Positions 1 through 8,431 of a stretch of DNA of 64,000 nucleotides are shown here, piece after piece. A program made the position numbers and the translations under genes. This DNA is from RCIO01 sp965232405 (GTDB lineage: Bacteria; Pseudomonadota; Alphaproteobacteria; Rhizobiales; Rhizobiaceae): the NCBI GenBank assembly GCA_965232405.1, contig OZ246966.1:3720001-3784000 (forward strand). The letters run 5' to 3'. The number at the start of each line of letters is the position of its first letter. Position 1 is the stretch's first letter. The notes under the pieces are model-generated. The model was not told the origin of the DNA, searched no databases, and saw only the letters and a program-made list of their open reading frames with translations.

Positions 1-1731
1 CACCAGTTCAGCCTCCGGCACAAGGAGCGAGATTGCCCGCGCGGGGATGTCGATATCGATGATATCGCCGTCCTCGACCAGCGCAATCAGCCCGCCGGCG
101 GCGGCCTCGGGTGAAACATGTCCGACCGAAAGGCCGGCAGACGCACCGGAAAAGCGTCCGTCGGTGATCAGCGCGCAGTGAAGATCGAGACCCTTCGCCT
201 TCAGGTAGGAGGTTGGGTAGAGCATCTCCTGCATGCCCGGGCCGCCCTTCGGTCCCTCGTAACGCACAACGACAACATCGCCCTTTTCGACCCGGCCCGA
301 CAGAATTGCAGACGACACCTCTTCCTGAGATTCGTAAATACGGGCCGGGCCGGAGAACTTGTCGAGGCCGGCCGGTACAGCGGCTGTTTTCACCACCGCT
401 CCGTCCGGCGCAAGGTTGCCGCGCAGAACCGCCAGCCCGCCATCGCGGCTATAGGCATTGCGTGACGAGCGGATGCAGCCCTTCTCGTCATCGAGATCGA
501 GCGACTGGTGAAAACAGACCTGGCTGAACGGCTCCTTGGTGCGCTTGCCGCCCGGTGCGGCGCGATAGATGCGCTCGGCATCGAGGTTGGCGTCGCCTCG
601 AATATCCCATCCAGCGATCGTCTCGCCAATCGATTGCCCGGTCACCGTTGGCAGGTCGCGGTGGATCAGCCCCGCGCGGTCCAGTTCGCCCATGATTGCC
701 ATGATGCCGCCGGCGCGGTGAACATCCTCGATGTGATAGTCGGCCGAAGCCGGTGCAACCTTGCACAGGGTCGGTGTCTTTCTTGAAAGTCGGTCGATAT
801 CGTCGAGCGAAAAACCGATCTCTCCCTCGCGAGCGATCGCCAGCGCGTGAAGGACGGTGTTGGTGGAGCCGCCCATTGCAATGTCGAGCGCCATCGCATT
901 CTCGAATGCCCTGAAGCCGGCTATCTCGCGGGGCAAAGTACCATCCCTTCCGTCCCGGTAGTGGCTGAGCGTCAGTTCGACGATTGCCCGTCCTGCCTTC
1001 TTGAACAGGTCGCGCCGCAATTCATGGGTGGCCAGCAAAGTCCCATTGCCTGGAAGCGCCAGGCCGAGCGCCTCGGCGAGGCAGTTCATCGAGTTCGCGC
1101 TGAACATGCCAGAACATGACCCGCAGGTGGGGCAGGCCTGTTCCTCGATGATCTTCAGCGTCCGGTCCGGGATCGAATTGTCCGCGGTGCCGGTCATGAT
1201 ATTGGTGAGGCTGAGGCTCGTCTCCTTGCCGTCGAGCACCGCCTTGCCGGCTTCCATCGGCCCGCCCGATACGAAGATCGTCGGGACATTGAGGCGCATC
1301 GCGCCGACCATCATGCCCGGCGTGATCTTGTCGCAATTCGATATGCACACCATCGCGTCGGCGCAGTGGGCGTTGACGACGAACTCCATGGAATCGGCGA
1401 TCAGTTCGCGCGACGGCAGGCTGTAGAGCATCCCGCCATGTCCCATCGCGATGCCGTCATCGACGGCGATCGTGTTGAATTCTCGTGCGACGGCGCCCGC
1501 CGCCTCGATTTCGGCAGCGACGATCTTGCCGACATCGCGCAGGGAGATGTGGCCCGGAACGAACTCACAGAACGAGTTGACCACGGCGATAATCGGCTTG
1601 CCGAAATCCCTGTCGGTCATGCCGGTAGCGCGCCACAGACTGCGCGCGGCGGCCATGTTGCGCCCGAAGGTGGAAGTCTTGGAACGCAGCGGGCGCGCCC
1701 AGTTGCGATTTGCGGATTTTGGGTTCTTCAT
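1..1731 (-). CDS. ilvD: Dihydroxy-acid dehydratase (IlvD/Edd family), 3' end outside the window
   Basis: Converts 2,3-dihydroxy-3-methylvalerate or -isovalerate to the 2-oxoacid in isoleucine, valine and leucine synthesis; cytoplasmic Fe-S enzyme. The visible 577 residues follow the E. coli-type IlvD throughout: FNTIAVDDGIAMGHGGM, the SNCDK cysteine, CPTCGSCSGMF, AMGGSTNTVLH and YEGPKGGPGMQEMLYP. About 40 C-terminal residues are missing because the window starts inside the gene. The start ATG lies 30 bases after the TRAP dctM stop on the same strand, so it probably ends a dctPQM-ilvD operon. The N-terminus is longer and more divergent than the usual housekeeping form, so it may be a second copy serving the transporter. 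Family call is certain; paralogue status is inference. Confidence 0.93.
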   Translation of the reverse strand, partial: MKNPKSANRNWARPLRSKTSTFGRNMAAARSLWRATGMTDRDFGKPIIAVVNSFCEFVPGHISLRDVGKIVAAEIEAAGAVAREFNTIAVDDGIAMGHGGMLYSLPSRELIADSMEFVVNAHCADAMVCISNCDKITPGMMVGAMRLNVPTIFVSGGPMEAGKAVLDGKETSLSLTNIMTGTADNSIPDRTLKIIEEQACPTCGSCSGMFSANSMNCLAEALGLALPGNGTLLATHELRRDLFKKAGRAIVELTLSHYRDGRDGTLPREIAGFRAFENAMALDIAMGGSTNTVLHALAIAREGEIGFSLDDIDRLSRKTPTLCKVAPASADYHIEDVHRAGGIMAIMGELDRAGLIHRDLPTVTGQSIGETIAGWDIRGDANLDAERIYRAAPGGKRTKEPFSQVCFHQSLDLDDEKGCIRSSRNAYSRDGGLAVLRGNLAPDGAVVKTAAVPAGLDKFSGPARIYESQEEVSSAILSGRVEKGDVVVVRYEGPKGGPGMQEMLYPTSYLKAKGLDLHCALITDGRFSGASAGLSVGHVSPEAAAGGLIALVEDGDIIDIDIPARAISLLVPEAELV

Positions 1732-1761
1732 TTCAGGCTCTGCCAAGGGTGTCGAGTTTGG

Positions 1762-3120
1762 TCAGGGGTAGAGTTGGCGCGGCAACCAGAGCGCGATCTG
1801 CGGGAAGGCGGCGACCAGCGCCAGGCCGATGATCTGCAGGAACACGAAAGGCACGATGCCGCGATAGATGTGGCGGATGGTGATGCCGGCGGGCGCAACG
1901 CCCTTCATGTAGAAGAGCGCGAAACCGAATGGCGGCGTGAGGAACGAGGTCTGGAGGTTGACCGCCATCAGGATGGCGAACCAGTAGATGATCTCTCGTC
2001 CTTCGACATGCGAACCGAAGTCCATGAGCCTGACGATGGGCATGAAGACCGGGAGCACGATCAGCGTGATTTCCACCCAGTCGAGGAAGAAGCCGAGCAC
2101 GAAAACCACGGCCATCAGCACGAACAGGATGCCCCACGAATCGAGTCCCGTCGAAAGCACGAGATCGGTGATGACATCGTCGCCGCCCAGCGATCGGAAC
2201 ACGTAGGAAAATGCCGTCGCGCCCATGAAAATGAAAAAGATCATGGCCGAGGTGAGGGCGGTGGATTCGACGATATCCTGCAGAGCACGGAAGCTGAGCC
2301 TTCCCTTCAGCCAGGCAAAGAGCAGCGCGCCGGCAGCGCCAACGCCAGACGCCTCGGTCGGCGAAGCCCAGCCGGCAAAAATCGAGCCCAGAACCAGCGC
2401 GATCAATGCGACCGGTGGCACAAACGTCCGGGCAACAAGTGTGGCGAGTTCTTTCGCGCCAGTGACGGCTTCGTCATCGGATGGCGGCGCGAGCGATGGC
2501 CGCAACAGCGCGGTAACAATCACATGGATCATGTACAGGCCGGACAGGAGCAGCCCCGGAAACAGGGCAGCCAGGAACATGGTGCCGACTGAGACCGTCA
2601 TCAGGTCAGACATCATGACCAGCATGATGCTGGGCGGTATGAGAATACCGAGCGTACTGGCGGCGGCCACCGTGCCGGTCGCCAGGGCAGGGCTGTATAA
2701 ACGCGCCATCATCATCGGCAGCGCCATGACCGATATCATCACCACCGACGCTCCGATGATGCCGGTCATCGCGGCAAGGATCGTACCGACGAGGATAACG
2801 GAGAAGGCAAGCGCTCCCGGTACGCGCCGCAGGAGAAGCATCAGGCATCGCAGCAGATCTTCCGCGAGCCCGGACCGCTCGAGCGCAGTGCCCATCAGAA
2901 TGAACATCGGCACTGCCGTGAGGATCAGGTTTTCGGCAATGCCCGACCAGATGCGAGGCGCGATGTTGAAGAACTCGATCGGCAGGAAGTCGCCCAGCGC
3001 ATAGCCGACCACGCCGAACCCGAGACCGATGCCGCCCAGAACCAGCGCAACCGGATAGCCCGAAAACAGCAACAGGCCGAGCACGACAAACATGGCGATG
3101 GGGAGCGCGCCGTCAAACAT
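1762..3120 (-). CDS. dctM: TRAP transporter large permease (DctM)
   Basis: The 12-TM-class channel subunit of a sodium-driven TRAP importer, working with the small permease and periplasmic binding protein encoded just upstream. About 452 residues, hydrophobic throughout, with family landmarks such as VPMFILMGTALERSG, GIIGASVVMISVMALP and LGILIPPSIMLVM near the first half and ILPVFMPIV-type and LTPPFGFALFYMKG stretches near the end. The ATG at 3120 overlaps the dctQ stop by 8 bases; a GTG one codon earlier (3123) is an alternative start. Full length for the family. Confidence 0.95.
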   Translation of the reverse strand: MFDGALPIAMFVVLGLLLFSGYPVALVLGGIGLGFGVVGYALGDFLPIEFFNIAPRIWSGIAENLILTAVPMFILMGTALERSGLAEDLLRCLMLLLRRVPGALAFSVILVGTILAAMTGIIGASVVMISVMALPMMMARLYSPALATGTVAAASTLGILIPPSIMLVMMSDLMTVSVGTMFLAALFPGLLLSGLYMIHVIVTALLRPSLAPPSDDEAVTGAKELATLVARTFVPPVALIALVLGSIFAGWASPTEASGVGAAGALLFAWLKGRLSFRALQDIVESTALTSAMIFFIFMGATAFSYVFRSLGGDDVITDLVLSTGLDSWGILFVLMAVVFVLGFFLDWVEITLIVLPVFMPIVRLMDFGSHVEGREIIYWFAILMAVNLQTSFLTPPFGFALFYMKGVAPAGITIRHIYRGIVPFVFLQIIGLALVAAFPQIALWLPRQLYP

Positions 3121-3691
3121 CACGCTGCTCCGCGCCGGCCGGGCTCACTTGCCTTCCGGTTTCGTGAACAAGAACGCTCTCGTCGCTTCTGCCGGACAGG
3201 AAGGCGATGAGGCGTATGGAACTCGACAGGCCTGCCAGGAGCACCAGTACAAATGCAAGAACAAGCGTGGACTTGATGATCCAGCGATGGGGAAGTCCGG
3301 TCATGGAAGCGGACGATTCTCCCATGACGTAGGAACTCGAGACGAATTCGACGCTGAAGAAGATGACCAGTGCGGCGTAGGGAACGAGAAAAAGCACGTT
3401 GCCCGCCAGCTCCAGCCACGCCTTGGCCCGCAATCCCAGCTGTTCGCGCACGAGATCGACGCGAACATGGCTGTTCCTGATCAAGCCATAGGCGATGAGA
3501 AACATCATCAGGATCGTGTGCAGGTGCCACTCCAGTTCCTGCAGTCTGGTAGACCCGAGCACGAAGAAGCGCCGGGAAATGACGTCGAACAGGGTAACGG
3601 CGACCAGCAGCAGCACAGCCCAGGAACCGAACCTGCCGAATGCAGTCACCAGGCGGTCCGCGGCACCGCTGATGCGAAGCAAAGAGTTCAT
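3113..3691 (-). CDS. dctQ: TRAP transporter small permease (DctQ)
   Basis: Four-helix membrane subunit that pairs with DctM. The 192-residue product has the expected hydrophobic segments and the DctQ signature around LQELEWHLHTILMMF, followed by the HVRVDL motif. I chose the ATG at 3691, preceded by a GGGAAA-type ribosome site; an in-frame start 12 codons upstream exists but adds a non-conserved leader. It overlaps dctM at its 3' end and sits about 95 bases after dctP. Confidence 0.93.
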   Translation of the reverse strand: MNSLLRISGAADRLVTAFGRFGSWAVLLLVAVTLFDVISRRFFVLGSTRLQELEWHLHTILMMFLIAYGLIRNSHVRVDLVREQLGLRAKAWLELAGNVLFLVPYAALVIFFSVEFVSSSYVMGESSASMTGLPHRWIIKSTLVLAFVLVLLAGLSSSIRLIAFLSGRSDESVLVHETGRQVSPAGAEQRDV

Positions 3692-3785
3692 GTGCTTTTC
3701 CCGAAAGAGGGCGGGTCGCGGCGGCAATGCCGCGACCCGTTCTGGACGCAGGCCGGCTTGGGAGAAGCCTGCATCGGCAGCAAGG

Positions 3786-4853
3786 TCAGTTCAGATAGCC
3801 GAGACTTTTCCAGCCCTTGTAGCTCTCGCGGAATGTGCTGAGCGATTCCCAGACCCGCTTGAAATCAGCATCCTTCGCTGACTCCTCGGCGGCGACCTCG
3901 TTCCATGCGGTTTCGAGTTCGGCCAGGATCTCGTCGGGCCATTCGTGGATCGCGACGCCCTTTTCTTCCAGCGTCTTCAAGGCTTCGAGCTGTATTGCCT
4001 CGCCTTCGGCGATTGTCGCCTGGATCGTTGAACGGCAGGCCGTTTCAACCTGCGCGCGCTGTGTTTCGGTCAGGTTGTTCCAGGTATCCAGATTGACCAG
4101 AAGTTCGAGATAGGTCGACTGCTGATGCCAGCCGGGGAAGTAGTAGTGTTTGGCAACCTGGTAGAAGCCCAGATTGAGGTCGATCGCCGGCTGCGAAAAC
4201 TCGGTCGCGTCCAGCGTCCCTCGCTCCAGCGCGGGAAAGATGTCGCCGGGCGCCAGAAGCTGGGTCGAAACGCCCATCTTTTCCATGACGCGGGCGCCGA
4301 GCCCGAAGAAGCGCATTTTCAGGCCCTTGAGATCGTCGACCGACTTGATCTCCGACCGAAACCAGCCGGACGCTTCGGGCGCCAGCATTGCGCAGGGGAG
4401 ACCCTTGATGCCGTGAGGCTCATAGAGGCTGTCCCAGATCTCCTGGCCGCCACCATGATCGACCCAGGCCATGTATTCGCCGGCACTCGGACCGAAGGGT
4501 ACGGAGCCGAAAAATGCCGCGGCAGGAATCTTGCCGGCCCAAAACCCGGCTGAGGCCCAGCCGGCGTCGATCGAACCGGCCTTGACGGCATCGAGGATTT
4601 CCAGTGCCGGCACCAATGCGTTGGGTTCATAGAACCTTATCTTGAAGTCGCCACCGGAGATGGTTTCCACCTGCTCGGCAAAATCCTTGCCGCTGGCGCC
4701 AAGCTGGACAAGGCTGCCTGGATAGGCGCTCTGCATCTTCCAGCTGATCTGTTCCTGCGCACATGCCGGCGCGGCGATCGTCGCGGTGAGTGCGAACAGC
4801 CCCGCGGCTGCGATTGCACCGGTCATGCCGGCCCTTTTCATATTGATTGGCAT
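3786..4853 (-). CDS. dctP: TRAP transporter substrate-binding protein (DctP family, TakP-like)
   Basis: Periplasmic receptor that hands its ligand to DctQM. 355 residues with a Sec signal peptide (about residues 1-33, ending APACAQ). The segments WAGKIPAAAFFGSVPFG, EASGWFRSEIKS, DLKGLKMRFFGLGARVMEKMG and PALERGTLDATEF resemble the TakP branch that binds 2-oxo acids; the WFR arginine is the likely carboxylate anchor. Start at 4853 is supported by a GGAGG site five bases upstream. The downstream ilvD-type gene also handles 2-oxo or hydroxy acids, which fits a carboxylate ligand. Exact ligand unknown. Confidence 0.9.
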   Translation of the reverse strand: MPINMKRAGMTGAIAAAGLFALTATIAAPACAQEQISWKMQSAYPGSLVQLGASGKDFAEQVETISGGDFKIRFYEPNALVPALEILDAVKAGSIDAGWASAGFWAGKIPAAAFFGSVPFGPSAGEYMAWVDHGGGQEIWDSLYEPHGIKGLPCAMLAPEASGWFRSEIKSVDDLKGLKMRFFGLGARVMEKMGVSTQLLAPGDIFPALERGTLDATEFSQPAIDLNLGFYQVAKHYYFPGWHQQSTYLELLVNLDTWNNLTETQRAQVETACRSTIQATIAEGEAIQLEALKTLEEKGVAIHEWPDEILAELETAWNEVAAEESAKDADFKRVWESLSTFRESYKGWKSLGYLN

Positions 4854-4994
4854 CAGTTCCTCCCGGCGCCCCAGCGCCACCTCCATTGTCGTTCACCCCT
4901 GACGAAAACGGCGTCGAACGCTGTCCTCCGGCAGGGTGGCTCTGGGCTAACACCGGCGAATTGATTATAATAATGAATTGTCCTGAGCAGTTTG

Positions 4995-5009
4995 ATCACG
5001 TATGGTGAT
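4995..5009. promoter_or_regulatory. Candidate LysR box, ATCAC-N5-GTGAT
   Basis: Perfect 5-bp inverted repeat with a 5-base spacer, and it contains the LysR T-N11-A pattern (T4996, A5008). It lies three bases upstream of the ATG of the divergent LysR gene and covers its ribosome site, between that gene and dctP. Position suggests autorepression or control of the divergent TRAP operon. No binding data. Confidence 0.45.
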
Positions 5010-5012
5010 TAA

Positions 5013-5888
5013 ATGCGCAGAAACATCGATATCGATCTGCTGCGGGCCTTTGTTGCAGTTGTCGACCAAGACGGGTTCATCAAGGCAAGCCAGGCGCTTG
5101 GCCGCTCCCAGTCGGCGGTGAGCATGCAGATGCGACGCCTGGAAGACGCCGTGGACATGCCGTTGTTCAAGCGCGCCGGCCGCAAGATGCATCTGACCCC
5201 GGCCGGCGAAACCTTGCTTGGTTACGCGCGGCGCATGATCGCGTTACACGATCAGACGCTCGATGTTCTCCACGAGGGCCGTGTTTCCGGCAATGTCAGC
5301 CTTGCGGTGATGGGTGACTACGCGACCAATGTGCTCCCGAACATTCTCGCGCGTTTCATCGAGCAATATCCCGATATCGTCGTCGATGTGACGACCGGGT
5401 TTTCCTATGACCTGATCCATCACCTTGGCGAGCGCTTCGAGTTGGTGCTGTCGACGCAGGCCAAGGGCTCGATGAAAGGCGAGGTGTTGCGCAGCGAGCC
5501 GACGCGCTGGGCGTTTTCAGCCCGTCACGAACTGCCACGCGGTGACACACTGCCGCTGGCGCTGCTGCCTTCCGGCAACATGTTCCGCGAGTGGGCACTG
5601 CAGGCGCTGGACCGCGCCGGCATTCGCTGGCGGGTGATGTTCACGAGCAGCAGCATCGCGACCGTGGAGGCGGCAGCCGAGGCAGGCATTGCGCTGGCAG
5701 TGGTGAAGGAAGGGTCGGCGCGACCCGGATTGCGGTTGATCGGTGCGGATGAGGGGCTGCCTGAACTGCCGGAGTCAGAGATCGTGCTTCACCGTGCGCC
5801 TGGCGGCCTGACCAGGGCAGGTCAGCTTTTTGCCGATTGCCTCAAGGCGGAACTCGGCACGCCGCCGCAGAGGCTGCAAGCCGGTTAG
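5013..5888 (+). CDS. LysR-family transcriptional regulator, divergent from the TRAP-ilvD operon
   Basis: 291 residues. The N-terminal winged helix-turn-helix is clear (about residues 4-62: DIDLLRAFVAVVDQDGFIKA, then LGRSQSAVSMQMRRLE), followed by a C-terminal periplasmic-binding-like effector domain. It is transcribed away from dctP with 159 bases between them, the usual arrangement for a LysR regulator and its target. The AT-rich stretch at about 4960-4975 probably holds the divergent promoters. The stop codon overlaps that of the convergent acyltransferase gene by 4 bases. Confidence 0.93.
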   Translation: MRRNIDIDLLRAFVAVVDQDGFIKASQALGRSQSAVSMQMRRLEDAVDMPLFKRAGRKMHLTPAGETLLGYARRMIALHDQTLDVLHEGRVSGNVSLAVMGDYATNVLPNILARFIEQYPDIVVDVTTGFSYDLIHHLGERFELVLSTQAKGSMKGEVLRSEPTRWAFSARHELPRGDTLPLALLPSGNMFREWALQALDRAGIRWRVMFTSSSIATVEAAAEAGIALAVVKEGSARPGLRLIGADEGLPELPESEIVLHRAPGGLTRAGQLFADCLKAELGTPPQRLQAG

Positions 5889-7024
5889 GTTGCGTCGGCC
5901 GTGATCCGTTGTGCGGTCTGCGGTGAAGGATCGCGCGTCAGGCTTGCAAGCACCGATTTGCGCAGCCTCAGCGCCGGCTTCTCAACAAAGGTCCATGAGA
6001 TCCACGCAGCGCCAAGCGCCAGGACGGTTGCGATAAGCGCGTTCTGGGCCACGGTCATGTCAGGCAAGGCGAAGACCAGCCATTGCTGGATGAAGAAGCC
6101 GGTGATGTAGGCGCCGTAGGACAGGTCGGTTCGCGCGGTCCAGCGCTGCAGGCGCCCCATCGGCAGACTGCCCAGCCACAGGCTCCAATAGGCGGTGGCG
6201 ACAATCATGACCGGATAGCGGATCGGTAGCCCGGTCATGAGGACCGCAAGGGCCACGACCGCAAATGCCAATGCGATGTCGCGGCGTATCGGAATGTGCT
6301 CGCGGCCGATCCAGCAGGCGACCCCGATGTAGAAGGCCAGCATGAAACGGGCGAGCTGTGCGGCAAAGCTGAAAAGCTCGGGATCGCCGGAGATCGTGAT
6401 GGCGACCGCGCAAAGGCCCAACACCGGAACGATGGGGATCAGGCGCGCTAGCCCGCGCAGCCTGAGTGCGGCCAGCATCGACATGAAAACCAGCAGCGTC
6501 GCGTAGCAGATGACCTCGAAGCGGATCGTCCAGATCGGGATATTGGCCGAATTGCCCATCGGGTTGTCGGTGAAGACACCGTCCAGCGAAACGCCGACCG
6601 AGAACAACAGCGTTGCCTTGGTCATGAAAGTGCCGATGTTTTCAAACGTCCAGTAGGCGCCGGGCGCGGCTGTGGTGAGCCACAGGCCGCCGATCAGAAT
6701 GATGGCGATATTGACGACGATCAGGGCCGGGAAGATGCGCAGCAGGCGCGCCATCACGAAATCGATCCATCCCGCCGCGCGCTCCCAGCTAGCTGCGATC
6801 ATGAAGCCCGAAAGCACGAAGAACACATGTACGGCGTGTGCCGCGAGCGACCAGCCTGTCGCTACGCTGAGCGGCTCGACCGCATGCCAGCCGCCGACGA
6901 CGCCATAGGCATGGGTAACAATGACGGCGACCGCCGCGGCGAGCCGGACAACGCCAAAACTGTTTTTGTCTTTCGACGCGATATCGGCGAGCATTCGCGG
7001 CTGCCGCCGCCTTGCACTGTCCAT
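5885..7024 (-). CDS. Acyltransferase family 3 membrane protein (OafA/YrhL type)
   Basis: Polytopic inner-membrane protein of about 379 residues with roughly ten hydrophobic segments. Family signs are the N-terminal FGVVRLAAAVAVIVTHAYG (catalytic-type His), FFVLSGFMIAASWERA and FVMARLLRIFPALIVV. Such proteins O-acylate surface sugars, peptidoglycan or exported glycans; the acceptor here cannot be told. Start uncertain: ATG at 7024 chosen, GTG at 7036 possible, another ATG at 6994. It stands alone, with no polysaccharide genes beside it. Confidence 0.85.
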   Translation of the reverse strand: MDSARRRQPRMLADIASKDKNSFGVVRLAAAVAVIVTHAYGVVGGWHAVEPLSVATGWSLAAHAVHVFFVLSGFMIAASWERAAGWIDFVMARLLRIFPALIVVNIAIILIGGLWLTTAAPGAYWTFENIGTFMTKATLLFSVGVSLDGVFTDNPMGNSANIPIWTIRFEVICYATLLVFMSMLAALRLRGLARLIPIVPVLGLCAVAITISGDPELFSFAAQLARFMLAFYIGVACWIGREHIPIRRDIALAFAVVALAVLMTGLPIRYPVMIVATAYWSLWLGSLPMGRLQRWTARTDLSYGAYITGFFIQQWLVFALPDMTVAQNALIATVLALGAAWISWTFVEKPALRLRKSVLASLTRDPSPQTAQRITADAT

Positions 7025-7261
7025 GACCGGAAGCACCCCAGCTTCAACTCGCCTTTAAACTAACACTCCCAGCATGCCAGGTTCGGACAAGGTGAACATA
7101 TGGTTACCGCCGCCGCCCCGGATCGGCAGCGGCACCGTCATTTTTTGAGCACGATGAAATGTTGAATTGCAGCAGATTCTTTCGGAACCAAATTTTAGCC
7201 TGCGCCCAGACGAGCATTGATCGATGAGGTTGGCGCGCACAGCATCTCAAGGGAGACAAAA

Positions 7262-7468
7262 ATGGATGATGAATACACGAAAACAGAAGCCCGGCAGGGG
7301 AGGCGCGGACTGCCTGTTCTCGTTGTTCTCGTCGTTGCCCTTATTCTTGCTGCCGTCGCCTGGTGGGGTGCGGAAATCTACGGCATGATCATCGACCCGA
7401 GTCCGTCGGAAGAGATCAGTATGTTCGACGGCCAGGTCATATCCTCCGGCATTGCGAACGTCTCATAA
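7262..7468 (+). CDS. Small single-pass membrane protein, unknown function
   Basis: 68 residues from an ATG with an AAGGGAG site 8 bases upstream. A basic, polar N-terminus precedes one strongly hydrophobic helix (about residues 19-44, ending AWWGAEIYGM), then a short acidic tail. I do not recognise the family. It is followed after 105 bases by ccdA on the same strand. The good ribosome site and coding-like composition argue that it is a real gene. Confidence 0.55.
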   Translation: MDDEYTKTEARQGRRGLPVLVVLVVALILAAVAWWGAEIYGMIIDPSPSEEISMFDGQVISSGIANVS

Positions 7469-7573
7469 TCAAACCATCGACCAAGTGCGGCAAGCTGCCC
7501 ACATCATGGTGATTGGTATGCACGGGATTCAGCCGCTATATGCGCGGCATGAATTGCAGGCCGGACTGAACAT

Positions 7574-8323
7574 ATGGCTGCCGATGTCGGCTACATCACC
7601 GCGATAGGCGCAGGCGCGATTTCCTTCCTGTCACCATGCGTGCTGCCGCTGGTGCCGCCCTATCTCTGCTACATGGCCGGCGTGTCGGTGGATGACTTCC
7701 GCGCCGACGCCGCTGCGTCGCAGAGCGCAGCGGGTGCGCGACTGCCCTTGCTGCGGGCCGCAATCTTCTTCGTGCTCGGATTTTCAACTGTTTTCGTGGC
7801 GCTTGGAGCAGGGGCATCGACCATCGGCGGTTTGCTGCGCGTGTGGCAGCAGGAACTGGCGATCGCCGCCGGCATCGTCATCATCATCATGGGGCTGAAC
7901 TTTCTGGGTGTGATCCGCATCCCGTTCCTGTCCCGCGAGGCGCGGTTTCAGGCCGGAGGAAAGCCGGCCAGCACAGTCGCCGCCTATGTGATGGGCCTTG
8001 CCTTTGCCTTCGGCTGGACGCCTTGCATCGGGCCAGTACTCGGACCGATCCTGACGCTTGCCGGCGGGCGCTCGACAGTGGGCGAGGGCGCGATGCTGCT
8101 TGCCGCCTATTCGGCCGGGCTCGGCATTCCTTTCCTGATCGCAGCGTTGTTCTCCGGCGCATTCATGCGCTTTCTCACCCGCTTCCGCGTTCATCTCGGC
8201 CGTGTTGAAAAGGCGATGGGCGCGCTCCTGGTGATTGCCGGTGTGTTCTTCATCACCGGCGGCGTACAGGCTGCATCCTACTGGCTCCTGGAAACCTTTC
8301 CCGCGCTTGGCAGACTCGGTTAG
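7574..8323 (+). CDS. ccdA: Cytochrome c biogenesis / thiol-disulfide transporter CcdA
   Basis: Six-helix inner-membrane protein carrying reducing power from cytoplasmic thioredoxin to periplasmic thiol proteins such as CcmG. 249 residues, normal for CcdA. The two conserved redox cysteines are visible: Cys22 in SFLSPCVLPLVPPYL and Cys151 in FGWTPCIGPVLGP. No other ccm gene is adjacent. The start ATG follows a weak ribosome site. Confidence 0.93.
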   Translation: MAADVGYITAIGAGAISFLSPCVLPLVPPYLCYMAGVSVDDFRADAAASQSAAGARLPLLRAAIFFVLGFSTVFVALGAGASTIGGLLRVWQQELAIAAGIVIIIMGLNFLGVIRIPFLSREARFQAGGKPASTVAAYVMGLAFAFGWTPCIGPVLGPILTLAGGRSTVGEGAMLLAAYSAGLGIPFLIAALFSGAFMRFLTRFRVHLGRVEKAMGALLVIAGVFFITGGVQAASYWLLETFPALGRLG

Positions 8324-8431
8324 CCGCGCAACGAAATTTACCGTTCGCACAGCGCCGGCATTGGTGCGCCGTCAAGCCGGTGCTACATGTGGCCCGCAAT
8401 TTCAGCCGCCGAATCGAAGCTGGAGCTTCCC

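Noticed and set aside
1366..2592. 408-residue open frame on the plus strand
   Set aside because: Lies antisense to ilvD and dctM, whose proteins match known families throughout; the frame's product is Arg/Asp/Glu/His-rich shadow sequence of high-GC DNA.
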